A stretch of 64,000 nt of DNA from Stenotrophomonas maltophilia. GTDB lineage: Bacteria > Pseudomonadota > Gammaproteobacteria > Xanthomonadales > Xanthomonadaceae. Numbering within the stretch: the stretch's first letter is position 1; each line of letters opens with the position of its first letter. The stretch is from contig DJBL01000070.1 of NCBI GenBank assembly GCA_002435595.1, forward strand, positions 62,001-126,000. The letters run 5' to 3'. Under the pieces are notes generated by a model. That model ran no database searches, was not told the DNA's origin, and worked only from the letters and a program-made list of their open reading frames with translations. Both the position numbers and the translations under genes were made by a program. Positions 1 through 8,705 of the stretch are shown in pieces.

Positions 1-90
1 GAAGCCGACGGCTGGGTGGGTCATTTCACCGGCAGCGACATCGCCCAGCAGTTCCCGCGTTACCACCCCGCACAGCACCAGGCCGACTGA
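1..90 (+). CDS. mtnD: Acireductone dioxygenase, C-terminal end (partial)
   Basis: The window opens inside a reading frame whose last 29 codons end in TGA at 88-90. The tail contains GWVGHFTGSDIAQQFPRY, which fits the C-terminus of bacterial acireductone dioxygenase of the methionine salvage pathway. In this family the enzyme oxidises the acireductone made by MtnC, the product of the next gene, which starts only 3 bases downstream. The cupin metal-binding residues lie outside the window, so the call rests on this tail plus the mtnC neighbour. Confidence 0.75.
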   Translation, partial: EADGWVGHFTGSDIAQQFPRYHPAQHQAD

Positions 91-93
91 TCC

Positions 94-792
94 ATGCCGC
101 ATCCCACCGTCATCCTTACCGACATCGAAGGCACCACCAGCAGCATTTCGTTCGTCAAGAACGTGCTGTTCCCGTATGCGCGCAAGGCGCTGCCGGCGTT
201 CGTGGCCGCGCACGGCCAACAGCCGGAGGTGCGCCGCTGGCTGGACGCGGTCGCCGTGGAGGTGGGCGGCGCGTGCCAGGACAGCCTGATCGTGGAAACC
301 CTGCAGGGCTGGATCGACCAGGACCGCAAGCACACCGCGCTCAAGGCGCTGCAGGGCATGATCTGGGAAAGCGGCTACCGCAACGGCGATTACAAGGCGC
401 ACTTCTACCCGGACGTGGCGGCCGTGCTGAAGGGCTGGCATGCCGAGGGCAAGCCGCTGTACGTGTACTCCTCCGGCTCGGTGCCGGCGCAGAAGCAGTT
501 CTTCGGCTTCAGCGAGGCCGGTGACCTGACCGGACTGGTGTCGGGGTGGTTCGATACCGAAGTGGGCGGCAAGCGCGACGCCGACAGCTACCGCCACATC
601 GTGCAGGCCATCGGTGTGCCGGCCAGCCAGATCGTGTTCCTCTCCGACGTGGTGGAAGAACTGGACGCCGCGCGCGACGCCGGCCTGCAGACGCGCCTGC
701 TCGACCGCCTGGACGACTACCCCCTGCCGCGCAGCGGCGAAGCCACCCACGGCCACGACCGCGTCGAGAATTTCCAGCAGATCACGCTGTAA
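94..792 (+). CDS. mtnC: Enolase-phosphatase E1 (MtnC), methionine salvage
   Basis: Predicted cytoplasmic 232-residue HAD-superfamily enzyme. In the methionine salvage pathway it enolises and then dephosphorylates 2,3-diketo-5-methylthiopentyl-1-phosphate to the acireductone used by MtnD. Visible motifs are the HAD nucleophile DIEGTT (Asp10, Glu12), a SSGS loop (motif II) and FLSDVVEELDAA (motif IV metal ligands). Length is normal for the family. The ATG lies 3 bases after the mtnD stop, so the two are probably cotranscribed. The operon end runs into the palindromic repeat array that follows. Confidence 0.95.
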   Translation: MPHPTVILTDIEGTTSSISFVKNVLFPYARKALPAFVAAHGQQPEVRRWLDAVAVEVGGACQDSLIVETLQGWIDQDRKHTALKALQGMIWESGYRNGDYKAHFYPDVAAVLKGWHAEGKPLYVYSSGSVPAQKQFFGFSEAGDLTGLVSGWFDTEVGGKRDADSYRHIVQAIGVPASQIVFLSDVVEELDAARDAGLQTRLLDRLDDYPLPRSGEATHGHDRVENFQQITL

Positions 793-804
793 TCGCGGCA
801 GCCC

Positions 805-1225
805 AGCCACGCATGGCGTGGCTCTACGCCCGTCCAGCACCCTCGTAGATCCACGCCATGCGTGGATGCTCTTCGCCCGGCCCAGCCACGCGTGGCGTGG
901 CTCTACGGTGATCCTGCCCCCTCGTAAATCCACGCCATGCGTGGATGCGCTTCGCCCGGCCCAGCCACGCATGGCGTGGCTCTACGGTGATCCTGCCCCC
1001 TCGTAAATCCACGCCATGCGTGGATGCTCTTCGCCGCCCGGCCCAGCCACGCATGGCGTGGCGCTACGCCCGTCCAGCATCCCCGTAGATCCACGCCATG
1101 CGTGGATGCTCTTCGCGCGGCCCAGCCACGCATGGCGTGGCTCTACGCCCGTCCTGCATCCTCGTAGATCCACGCCATGCGTGGATGCGCTTCGCCCGGC
1201 CCAGCCACGCATGGCGTGGCGCTGC
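805..1225. repeat. Tandem array of paired GTAG palindromes (SMAG/REP-like), 79-base period
   Basis: Six copies of a 23-base palindrome ending in CTAC start at 805, 884, 963, 1045, 1124 and 1203. They alternate with five copies of a related palindrome beginning GTAG or GTAA at 845, 924, 1003, 1085 and 1164. Each has an 8-base arm around CATG-like centres (ATCCACGC / GCGTGGAT, AGCCACGC / GCGTGGCT). The two types face each other, so each 79-base unit is an inverted pair; one unit is 82 bases because of a 3-base insertion. The last palindrome is decayed (GCTGC instead of CTCTAC). This matches the GTAG-tailed SMAG repetitive extragenic palindromes known from Stenotrophomonas. The array fills the gap between convergent mtnC and the beta-mannosidase gene and can form transcript-ending hairpins on both strands. 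Confidence 0.9.
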
Positions 1226-1240
1226 GTGTGCGGGCTGGGG

Positions 1241-3880
1241 CTATCGGGTGTCGGTCAGCGAGGTGAGGCGCAGGGTGCGGCGCAGGGTGGCGAGGTCGGC
1301 ATCGCTGCGCAGGTGGAGGGTTACGCTTTCCCCCGGTAGCAGGTCCAGGGCGTTGTCATCCAGCGTGACATCGTGCCCTTCGAACGCGATCCACAACGCG
1401 CGGACCCACTGCGGCGCGCGCAACTGCAGTACGTATCCTTCGCCATCGGCGCGCAGGTCGCTGTCGATCTTCACCGGTGCCAGCGCGAGATCCTTGGCCG
1501 CCACGAAGTACACCGCCTGCCGCGACAGCACCCGCGTGCCTTCCAGCAGCTCCACCACGGCCACCGTGCGGGTCGGGTCGGCGCCCTTCAGCAGCGCCGC
1601 GTCGTCGAACCGCCCCACCTCCAGCGCGGCCAGCGGCGGTACGTCCACCGTGTCTCGCCGGGTGTGGCGAATTGTGCCGTCGATGTCCATCACCCGCAGC
1701 CGCCAGGTCGCCCGCAGGCCCTGCTGGCGGTCGTTGAGCAGGCTGACACGGGTCACGCCGGCGTCGCGCAGCGCTGCCACGGCCTGGTCGGCGAAGAAGC
1801 GACGGGCGTGGAAATGCAGCGCCTTCCAGCGCCCGGCATGATCGATGCTCGACCAGGACGCGCCCGGCCACACATCATTGAGCTGCCAGTACAGCGAACC
1901 CATCGTGTACGGCCGCGACGCGCGGTGGTGCAGCGCCGCCAGCTGGATCCCATCGGCCTGCATCACCTGGCTGAGGTAGACGAAGGCGGGGAAATCGCGA
2001 GGCGTGCCGTATTCCTCCTCGATGTACTTGAGCAGGCGCTGGTTGCCCTGCCCGGCCATGAACTTCTGGTGCGCGCGCACGGTGGCGCTGTCCACCTGCT
2101 GCTCGGCGGCGGGAATGATCCCCTCCAGCGTACGCAGCACCGGCCAGGCCTGCAGCCCGTATTCGGACATGAAGCGCGGGGTCTCGCGCAGGTAGGCGGT
2201 CACCGGCAGCGCCGGGTTGCCCCACACCTGCCAGTAATGCTTGTCGCCACGAGTGGAGTCGTTGGCCTTCTCGTCCAGGTCGTTGCCCGGCGAGCTGGAC
2301 CAGTACGGCACGCCCAGCCCCTCCTCGGCCACCACCTGGCGCAGGTCGTTGCCGAACAGGTCCACGTAGCCCTGCCACACCTTCGCCGCGAACGCCGGAT
2401 CGGCGGCGGTCAGGTCGCGGCCATGGCCCCAGTCCTTCCACGCCGTTTCTTCTTCGTTGTTGCCACACCACAGCACCACGCTGGGGTGGTGGCGCAGCCG
2501 GCGCACGTTGTCGCGCGCCTCGGCGACCACGTTGGCGCGAAATGCCGGATCGTAGCCGGGCTGCATGCCACCGCCGAACATGAAGTCCTGCCAGACCAGC
2601 AGGCCCAGCTCGTCGGCGATATCGAAGAACACATCCTCCTCGTAGTAGCCACCGCCCCAGTTACGCAGCATGTTCATGTTGGCATCGCGTGCGGCGGTGA
2701 GTTCGCGCCGGATGCGCGCGGCGTCCACGCGCGCGGGAAACATGTCGAACGGAATCACGTTGGCGCCCTTGGCGAAGATCGGCACGCCGTTGACCACGAA
2801 CGCGAAGCCCTGCCCGCCCTGGCGGTCCACCTCGCGGCGCAGCTCCACCGTGCGCAGTCCGATGCGCTGTTCGATGCGCGTGCTGTCGGCGCTGTCAGCG
2901 GCCAGCGTGGCGCGCACTGTGTAGCGTGCCTGCTCGCCCTGCCCCGCCGGCCACCAGCGGCGCGGCTGTTCCAGCGTGACCGGCACGGTAACGGCGTTGT
3001 CGCCGGCCTGCAGCGGGGCATCGCGGTCGATGCGGGCCACCGCCACACCGTCGGGATCCAGCACCTCCACGCGCACCGTGGCCGCGCCGCGCGCGGCGCT
3101 GTCCACCTGCACCGTGATCGCCAGGTCGGCATGCGTGGCGTCCAGCGCGCGGGTCAGCACGGCCACGCCGGTGAGCCGCTGCGCGTTCCAGCTTTCCAGG
3201 CTGACCGGGCGCCAGATGCCGGCTGTCACGTAACGCGGGCCCCAGTCCCAGCCGAAGTGGTAGCCGGGCTTGCGCACGAAGTTGCCGACCATCGCATCGG
3301 CCGGCTCGTCGCCATACGGCGAGGGATAGTTGCCGGCGATCTTGTGCGGCATCGCCTTCACGCCGGGCAACAACGTGGTGATCGGCGAACGCAGCACGAT
3401 GCGCAGCTCATTGCCGGTGGCACGCAGCCGGCCGTCCACCCGCGCCCGCCAGGTGCGATGGCTGTTGTTGGCCTGTAGCAGCGGCTGGCCGTTCAAACTC
3501 ACCGTGGCAAAGGTGTCCAGCCCTTCAAACGCCAGCTCGGCGTGCGCACGGGCCAGCGTGGCCGCGTCCACGTCGAAGCGCGCGCGATACTCCCAGCTGG
3601 CCAGTCCGATCCATTGCAGGCCCGCCTCCGGCGCGCCCACGTAGGGATCGGGGATCAACCCGTGCGCCAGCAGGTCGGTGTGCACCGCGCCGGGCACCTG
3701 CGCCGGGCGCCATTGCTGCAGGCCGGGGTGCGCGGCACCGCGCGCGTCACCGGGCAACAGACGGAATGACCACTCCGCCGCCAACGGGGCGGCGCCCGCG
3801 GGCAGCGTCCACGCTGCCAGCAGGACCAGCAACAGCCAGCAGGCCGGTGCAACGACATGGAGACGGCGGTGCGCGCGCAT
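1241..3880 (-). CDS. Beta-mannosidase, glycoside hydrolase family 2, exported
   Basis: 879-residue GH2 enzyme that, by family, removes the beta-linked mannose of the N-glycan core or of mannans. The N-terminus (MRAHRRLHVV then a Leu/Ala-rich stretch ending AGA) is a signal peptide, so it should act in the periplasm. The GH2 sugar-binding and sandwich domains come first. The TIM barrel carries the acid/base in CGNNEEE (Glu476) and the nucleophile in MSEYGL (Glu573). The frame stays open far upstream, but that extension runs through repeats and the previous gene, so the ATG before the signal peptide (3878-3880) was chosen. It is the last gene of the leftward mannose operon. Confidence 0.9.
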   Translation of the reverse strand: MRAHRRLHVVAPACWLLLVLLAAWTLPAGAAPLAAEWSFRLLPGDARGAAHPGLQQWRPAQVPGAVHTDLLAHGLIPDPYVGAPEAGLQWIGLASWEYRARFDVDAATLARAHAELAFEGLDTFATVSLNGQPLLQANNSHRTWRARVDGRLRATGNELRIVLRSPITTLLPGVKAMPHKIAGNYPSPYGDEPADAMVGNFVRKPGYHFGWDWGPRYVTAGIWRPVSLESWNAQRLTGVAVLTRALDATHADLAITVQVDSAARGAATVRVEVLDPDGVAVARIDRDAPLQAGDNAVTVPVTLEQPRRWWPAGQGEQARYTVRATLAADSADSTRIEQRIGLRTVELRREVDRQGGQGFAFVVNGVPIFAKGANVIPFDMFPARVDAARIRRELTAARDANMNMLRNWGGGYYEEDVFFDIADELGLLVWQDFMFGGGMQPGYDPAFRANVVAEARDNVRRLRHHPSVVLWCGNNEEETAWKDWGHGRDLTAADPAFAAKVWQGYVDLFGNDLRQVVAEEGLGVPYWSSSPGNDLDEKANDSTRGDKHYWQVWGNPALPVTAYLRETPRFMSEYGLQAWPVLRTLEGIIPAAEQQVDSATVRAHQKFMAGQGNQRLLKYIEEEYGTPRDFPAFVYLSQVMQADGIQLAALHHRASRPYTMGSLYWQLNDVWPGASWSSIDHAGRWKALHFHARRFFADQAVAALRDAGVTRVSLLNDRQQGLRATWRLRVMDIDGTIRHTRRDTVDVPPLAALEVGRFDDAALLKGADPTRTVAVVELLEGTRVLSRQAVYFVAAKDLALAPVKIDSDLRADGEGYVLQLRAPQWVRALWIAFEGHDVTLDDNALDLLPGESVTLHLRSDADLATLRRTLRLTSLTDTR

Positions 3881-3904
3881 GAGGACCTGCCTGGCTGCGG
3901 GAGC

Positions 3905-4000
3905 AGCCGACCAACGGTCGGCTCTACCGGGTTCTTGGGGTAGCCGACCAACGGTCGGCTCTACCGGGGATCTGGCGCAGCCGACCAATGTCGGCTCTAC
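3905..4000. repeat. Three tandem GTAG palindromes with 37-base period
   Basis: Three near-identical palindromes (arms AGCCGACC / GGTCGGCT, each followed by CTAC) begin at 3905, 3942 and 3979, all in the same orientation. The third is one base shorter in its loop. Read on the minus strand they begin with GTAG, so they are a second subtype of the SMAG-like elements. They lie in the gap between the AGE-family gene (stop at 4006) and the beta-mannosidase start (3880), so they would sit inside the operon transcript and could reduce read-through or stabilise the upstream message. Confidence 0.85.
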
Positions 4001-4005
4001 CGGAT

Positions 4006-5199
4006 TCAACGCACGACGTTGAGCACTTCGTAGCAGGCGCCCATGGTGTGGTAATCGGTCTTGCCCGCCGGGCTCTTCTCGTCGCTGTAGGTGCGGTTGT
4101 CCGCGTCGAGGATGCGGTACCAGGCGCCGTAGCGATGGTCGATCATGTGCTGCCAGGCGTAGCCCCACAGCGCGTCGTACCAGTCCCAGTAGACCGGGTC
4201 GCCGGTGCGCTTGGCCAGCAGGGCGGCGGTGGCCAGCGATTCGGCCTGCACCCAGAAGTACTTGTCGTCATCGCAGACGCTGCCATCCGGGGCGAAGCCG
4301 TAATACAGGCCGCCGCGCTCGGCGTCCCAGCTGCGCTCCACCGCCACGTCGAACAGATGCCGCGCGGTCGGCACGAGCCAGTCGGCCTGAACATGGCGGT
4401 CCAGGATCAGCAGCAGCTTGGCCCACTCGGTCTGATGCCCCGGCTGGAAACCCCACGGGCGGAACAGGTGCTTGGGGTTGTCGCGGTTGTAGTCCCAGTC
4501 GATCCGCCATTGCCGGTCGTAGTGTTCCCACACCAGCCCGTCGCCCTGGGCCGCCTGGCGGCGGGTCATGTGGTCGGCCAGCAACAGCGCCCGTTCCAGG
4601 TAGCGCTGTTCGCCACTGGCCTCGAACGCGGCCAGCATCGCCTCGCACATATGCATGTTGGCGTTCTGGCCACGGTAATCGCTGAAATTCCAGTCGGCGT
4701 CGGCCTCGTCCTTGTACAGGCCCGGCGCCGGGTCCCAGAAACGCTGTTCCAGCAGCTGCCAGGTCTCGTCCATCCACGCGCGCGCCTCACCGATCCCGGC
4801 CTTGAGCGCGCAGCTGTAGGCCAGCAGCACGAAGGCCACGCCATAGCAGTGGTTGGTGGCATCTTCGACCACGCCGTCGCGCAGGGTCCAGGCGTAGCCG
4901 CCGGTGGCCGGGTTGCGATGCACCTCGCGCAGGTAGCGCACGCCGTGCTGCACCGCGGCCAGGTCGTCGGGCTTGCCGAACTCCCGATAGGCCATGGCGT
5001 GGTTGAACACGAACCGGGTACTGCTCACCAGGTGGCGATGGCTGGTGTCGTAGACGCTGCCATCGTCCCGGTAATAGTGGAAGAAGCCGCCCCGGGGGTC
5101 GATCTCGTGCGGCTGGTAAAACGCCATGGTCTGGGCGATGTGGGCGCGCAGGAACGCAGGCGAGCGGAAATCGGGGGTCGGCGGAACCGGCGTGGTCAT
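4006..5199 (-). CDS. AGE-family sugar isomerase, probable D-mannose isomerase
   Basis: 397-residue cytoplasmic protein of the N-acylglucosamine 2-epimerase (alpha6/alpha6 barrel) family. Homologues in Xanthomonas and YihS-type enzymes interconvert mannose and fructose. The sequence shows the family's Arg/His-rich active-site pattern (YDTSHRHLVSSTRFVFNHAMA near residue 55, and HQTEWAKLL further on). It overlaps the sugar kinase upstream by 4 bases (ATGA), which supports coupled synthesis of isomerase and kinase. The genomic context, between two mannosidases, points to mannose rather than GlcNAc as substrate, but this is inference. Confidence 0.88.
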   Translation of the reverse strand: MTTPVPPTPDFRSPAFLRAHIAQTMAFYQPHEIDPRGGFFHYYRDDGSVYDTSHRHLVSSTRFVFNHAMAYREFGKPDDLAAVQHGVRYLREVHRNPATGGYAWTLRDGVVEDATNHCYGVAFVLLAYSCALKAGIGEARAWMDETWQLLEQRFWDPAPGLYKDEADADWNFSDYRGQNANMHMCEAMLAAFEASGEQRYLERALLLADHMTRRQAAQGDGLVWEHYDRQWRIDWDYNRDNPKHLFRPWGFQPGHQTEWAKLLLILDRHVQADWLVPTARHLFDVAVERSWDAERGGLYYGFAPDGSVCDDDKYFWVQAESLATAALLAKRTGDPVYWDWYDALWGYAWQHMIDHRYGAWYRILDADNRTYSDEKSPAGKTDYHTMGACYEVLNVVR

Positions 5200-6191
5200 G
5201 CGGCGTCTTCCTGTTGTTGCTGCAGCAGCTGTTGGACTTCTTCGAGGCTGGGCATGGCGGCGAACGCGCCCTTGCGGGTGACGGCGAGCGCACCGACCGC
5301 CGCGCCGAACCGGATTGCGCCGGTGAGCGCGGCCGGATCCTGGCAGAAGGTGGCGAAGGCGCTGCCGTCACCGCCGCGCTCGCCGATCCCGAACAGCAGG
5401 CCGCCGACGAAGGCATCGCCGGCAGCGGTGGAATCCACCGTCTGCACGCGGAAGCCGGTGAGCACGCCCTGCGCGTGGCGGGTATGCCAGCGGATCGGGG
5501 CGGCGCCATCGGTGATCACCACCGCCTGCGCCTGGGCGGCCAGCAGGCGGGCGACCACCGCCTCAGCACCGCCTGGCTGGGCCACGGCCAGGTAGTCCAG
5601 TTCCTCGCGCGAGAGTTTGACCAGCTCGGCCAGCGACAGCGCCTGCCACAGCCGTGGCAGCGGATCCACGTCGGCTGGCCACAGCGCGGGGCGCAGGTTG
5701 AGGTCCAGGCTCACCAGGGCACCGGCGGCGCGCGCCCGGCGCATGCCGTCAAGCGTGGCCTCGGCGATCTCCGCTTCGGTCAGGCTGTTGGAGCACACGT
5801 GGAAGCTGCGCGTACCGTCAAAGCAGTTGGCATGGAAGTGTGCGCTGCGGAACAGCAGGTCCGCCGCGGGCGGCCGGTAAAAGCTGAAGCTGCGTTCGCC
5901 ATGCGCGTCCAGTGCCACGAACGCCAGTGCGGTCTTGGCCGCGTCGGTGCGCACGATGCAGTCGGTGGCCACCCCGGCCTGGGCCAGGCTGTCGGCGAGG
6001 AAGTCGCCGAACATGTCCTGGCCGAGCATGCCGGCGAAATGCGTATCGGCACCCAGCCGCGCCGCGGCTACCGCGACATTGGCCGGCGCACCGCCGGCGT
6101 ACTGCAGGAATGCGCGCGGGGTATCGGCGGTAGCCGGTGGCTGGGCGAGTAGATCGATCAAAATCTCGCCGAAACAGACAATCTTGCTCAT
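5196..6191 (-). CDS. PfkB-family carbohydrate kinase, probable fructokinase
   Basis: 331-residue ribokinase-fold kinase. Motif 1 is GGAPANVAVAAARLG (residues 33-47) and motif 2 is DSTAAGDAFVGG, with the catalytic base Asp259. In this locus it most likely phosphorylates the fructose produced by the adjacent mannose isomerase to fructose 6-phosphate, feeding central metabolism. Its stop overlaps the isomerase start, and its ATG follows the transporter stop by only 7 bases, so transporter, kinase and isomerase form one unit. Sugar specificity is inferred from context. Confidence 0.9.
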   Translation of the reverse strand: MSKIVCFGEILIDLLAQPPATADTPRAFLQYAGGAPANVAVAAARLGADTHFAGMLGQDMFGDFLADSLAQAGVATDCIVRTDAAKTALAFVALDAHGERSFSFYRPPAADLLFRSAHFHANCFDGTRSFHVCSNSLTEAEIAEATLDGMRRARAAGALVSLDLNLRPALWPADVDPLPRLWQALSLAELVKLSREELDYLAVAQPGGAEAVVARLLAAQAQAVVITDGAAPIRWHTRHAQGVLTGFRVQTVDSTAAGDAFVGGLLFGIGERGGDGSAFATFCQDPAALTGAIRFGAAVGALAVTRKGAFAAMPSLEEVQQLLQQQQEDAA

Positions 6192-6198
6192 TCGGGCC

Positions 6199-7509
6199 TC
6201 AGGCTCCCTGGCGGAATGCGGCGCTGGGGCGCGAACCCGACAGCCCGTAGAAAATGATGTAGCCGTAGCAGACCAGCGGCAGGATGAAGGACGGCTGCAG
6301 CCCGATGTGGTCGGCCAGCACGCCCTGCAGGTACGGCACCACCGCGCCGCCGACGATGGCCATGATCAGCAGGCTGGACGCCTTGTTGGTCAGCGGACCC
6401 AGGCGTTCGATGCTCAGCGCGAAGATGGTCGGGAACATGATCGAATTGAACAGGCCTACCGCCACCACCGAGTACAGCGACACCTGGCCGCTGCCGAGCA
6501 TGGTCAGCGCAAGCAGCGCCACGTTGACCGCGGCAAACAGGGTGAGCAGCACGCGCGGGGAGAACCGGGTCATGATCGCCGAGCCGGCGAAACGGCCGAT
6601 CATCGCCAGCGTCCAGTACGCCGACACGTAGTGGGTGGCCTGCTGTTCGGTGAAGCCGCCGATCGCCGGCATCGACAGGTAGTTGACCAGGAAGCTGCCG
6701 ATGGACACCTCGGCGCCCACGTAGAAGAAGATCGCCAGCACGCCGAACAGCACGTGCTTGTGGCGCAGCGCGTCGAGCAGGGTATGCGTGCCGCTGTCGG
6801 CCTGTTCAGTGGTTTCGGTCAACGCCGGCAGGCGGAACAGGTAGACGAAGATGGCCAGCAGTGCCAGTGCGATCGCCAGGCCCACGTAGGGGCCCTGCAC
6901 CGACTGCGCTTCCTGCACGCGGTAGGCGATCTGCTCGGCCGCCGGCAGCGCGGCCAGTTCGTCGGCGCTCTTGACCGTGTTGCCCAGGATCAGCAGCCCG
7001 CCAAAGATCGGCGCGATCGCCGTGCCCAGCGAGTTGAGGGCCTGGGCCAGGGTCAGCCGGCTCGAGGCGGTCTGCTCCGGGCCCAGCAGTGCGACATACG
7101 GATTGGCCGCCACCTGCAGCACGGTGATGCCGGTGGCCAGCACGAACAGCGCGCCGAGGAAGGCCTCATACACGCGCAGCTCGGCGGCCGGCCAGAAGCC
7201 CAGCGCGCCCACCGCGGCGATCGCCAGGCCGGCCACGATGCCCTTCTTGTAACCCAGGTGCGCCACCAGCCGACCGGCCGGCAGCGACATCAGGAAGTAG
7301 GTACCGAAGAAGGTGAACTGCACCAGCATCGCCTTGGCGTAGTTCAGCTCGAACACCGCCTTCAGGTGTGGGATCAGGATGTCGTTGAGGCAGGTCAAAA
7401 AGCCCCACATGAAGAAGATCGTGGTCGCCACGGCCAGGGCCATGCGCGTGTTGACCACGGGCGCGGACGCGGATGAGGACGGCAGTCGGGGCGTTGGGGA
7501 GATGGGCAT
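6199..7509 (-). CDS. FucP-like MFS sugar transporter
   Basis: 436-residue inner-membrane permease with about twelve hydrophobic segments. It resembles the FucP/GluP (glucose-galactose-fucose:H+ symporter) branch of the major facilitator superfamily. Typical stretches are FFMWGFLTCLNDILIPHLK (residues 32-50), the loop motif LAGRLVAHLGYKKG-like after TM2, and VQFTFFGTYFLMSLPAG. In the locus it would carry free mannose, released by the periplasmic mannosidases, into the cytoplasm. It starts 44 bases after the LacI regulator stop. Confidence 0.9.
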   Translation of the reverse strand: MPISPTPRLPSSSASAPVVNTRMALAVATTIFFMWGFLTCLNDILIPHLKAVFELNYAKAMLVQFTFFGTYFLMSLPAGRLVAHLGYKKGIVAGLAIAAVGALGFWPAAELRVYEAFLGALFVLATGITVLQVAANPYVALLGPEQTASSRLTLAQALNSLGTAIAPIFGGLLILGNTVKSADELAALPAAEQIAYRVQEAQSVQGPYVGLAIALALLAIFVYLFRLPALTETTEQADSGTHTLLDALRHKHVLFGVLAIFFYVGAEVSIGSFLVNYLSMPAIGGFTEQQATHYVSAYWTLAMIGRFAGSAIMTRFSPRVLLTLFAAVNVALLALTMLGSGQVSLYSVVAVGLFNSIMFPTIFALSIERLGPLTNKASSLLIMAIVGGAVVPYLQGVLADHIGLQPSFILPLVCYGYIIFYGLSGSRPSAAFRQGA

Positions 7510-7553
7510 TCAGGTACGCGCCTCATTGCGCGAGCAGGTGGAAGGGAGCGCCA

Positions 7554-8600
7554 TCACGCGGCCACCGGGCCGCTGCTGGCGCGGATGCGCAGTTGGACCG
7601 GCGCCACGGTACGTTGCGGCGCCGCTTCAGGATGGTCGAGCCGTTGCAGCAGCAGTTCGGCCGCCTGCCGGCCGCGCTCGCGCGGATTGACCGTGAGCGT
7701 GGTCAGCGGCGGCAGTGCCACCGCTGCCTCGGAAATGTCATCGAACCCGGTGACCGCAAAATCCTGCCCCGGGCGTACCCCGCGCGAGGCCAGGCCCAGC
7801 ATCAGACCCAGCGCGACGCTGTCGTTGTAGCAGACCGCAGCAGTGGGTAGCGGATCGCGCGCGAACAGTTCTTCGGTGCGCGCAGCCGCCTCGAGCCGGT
7901 TCGGCGCCGACTCGATCAGCCAGTCCGGGTGTACCTCCCTGCCCGCTTCGGCCAGCGCCTGCGCGTAGCCGAGGCGACGCTGGTGGCAGGAACTGGAGTC
8001 GGCGTGGCCACCGAAGAACGCGATGCGCTCATGGCCGCGTTCGATCAGGTGGCGGGTGGCCAGGTAGGCGCCCTGCTGGTTGTCCAGGGTGAGGAAGTCC
8101 CAATCGGCCCCCGGCGGTTCGCGGTTGAACAGCAGCACGTTGGCGTTGAACCCCAGCACCTGGCGCAGCTCGGCGGCGTCGCTGCCTTCGGCCGGCGACA
8201 GAATCAGCCCGGCCGGGGTGTGTTCCATCAGGGTGCTCAACACCGCCTGCTGCCGCTGCGGCGACTCGCCGGTGCTGCCGAGCAGGGTCACAAAGCCCTT
8301 GGCGCCCAGGGCCTCGTCTACGCCGGAGGCGAATTCGGCGAAGAACGGATTGGACAGGTCGTTGATCACCAGCGCCACGCTGGAGGAGGTGCGCCGGCGC
8401 AGGTTGGCCGCGCCCCGGTTGTACACATAACGCTGGCGGCGCAGTTCGGCCTCGACCCGGGCACGGGTGTCGACATTGACCAGCGGACTGCCGCGCAGCA
8501 CCAGCGACACGGTCGCCCGCGACACGCCGATGGCCTCGGCGATGTCGGTCACGGTGACCGCGCGCGATCCCTTGCCTGCGGAGGTAGCCTTGTCTTTCAT
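7554..8600 (-). CDS. LacI-family regulator, probable mannose-locus repressor
   Basis: 348-residue regulator. An N-terminal helix-turn-helix and hinge (VTVTDIAEAIGVSRATVS) are followed by a periplasmic-binding-protein-like sugar sensor domain (SNPFFAEFASGV; TGFDDISEAA near the end). The ATG at 8598-8600 was preferred over an upstream in-frame TTG because AAGGA sits upstream of it and the extra residues are not family-like. It lies between the GH92 gene and the transporter gene. The three 14-base palindromes upstream of GH92 and the TonB receptor have the central CG typical of LacI-family operators and are its likely targets. Confidence 0.9.
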   Translation of the reverse strand: MKDKATSAGKGSRAVTVTDIAEAIGVSRATVSLVLRGSPLVNVDTRARVEAELRRQRYVYNRGAANLRRRTSSSVALVINDLSNPFFAEFASGVDEALGAKGFVTLLGSTGESPQRQQAVLSTLMEHTPAGLILSPAEGSDAAELRQVLGFNANVLLFNREPPGADWDFLTLDNQQGAYLATRHLIERGHERIAFFGGHADSSSCHQRRLGYAQALAEAGREVHPDWLIESAPNRLEAAARTEELFARDPLPTAAVCYNDSVALGLMLGLASRGVRPGQDFAVTGFDDISEAAVALPPLTTLTVNPRERGRQAAELLLQRLDHPEAAPQRTVAPVQLRIRASSGPVAA

Positions 8601-8705
8601 GCCGTCTGCCCGGTCCTTGTCATGCCGCAAGCCTAAACGATCGCATCGGCAAGCGGACCGCGCCCGTGCCGACGGTCGGCTGCAGCCGGCGGTACCGGCA
8701 CCGGG

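Noticed and set aside
805..1225. CRISPR array
   Set aside because: The repeats are palindromes that face each other with near-identical spacers and no cas genes; they fit GTAG-type REP elements.
1373..3478. Plus-strand open frame (701 codons) opposite the beta-mannosidase
   Set aside because: Antisense shadow; GH2 catalytic residues confirm the minus-strand gene.
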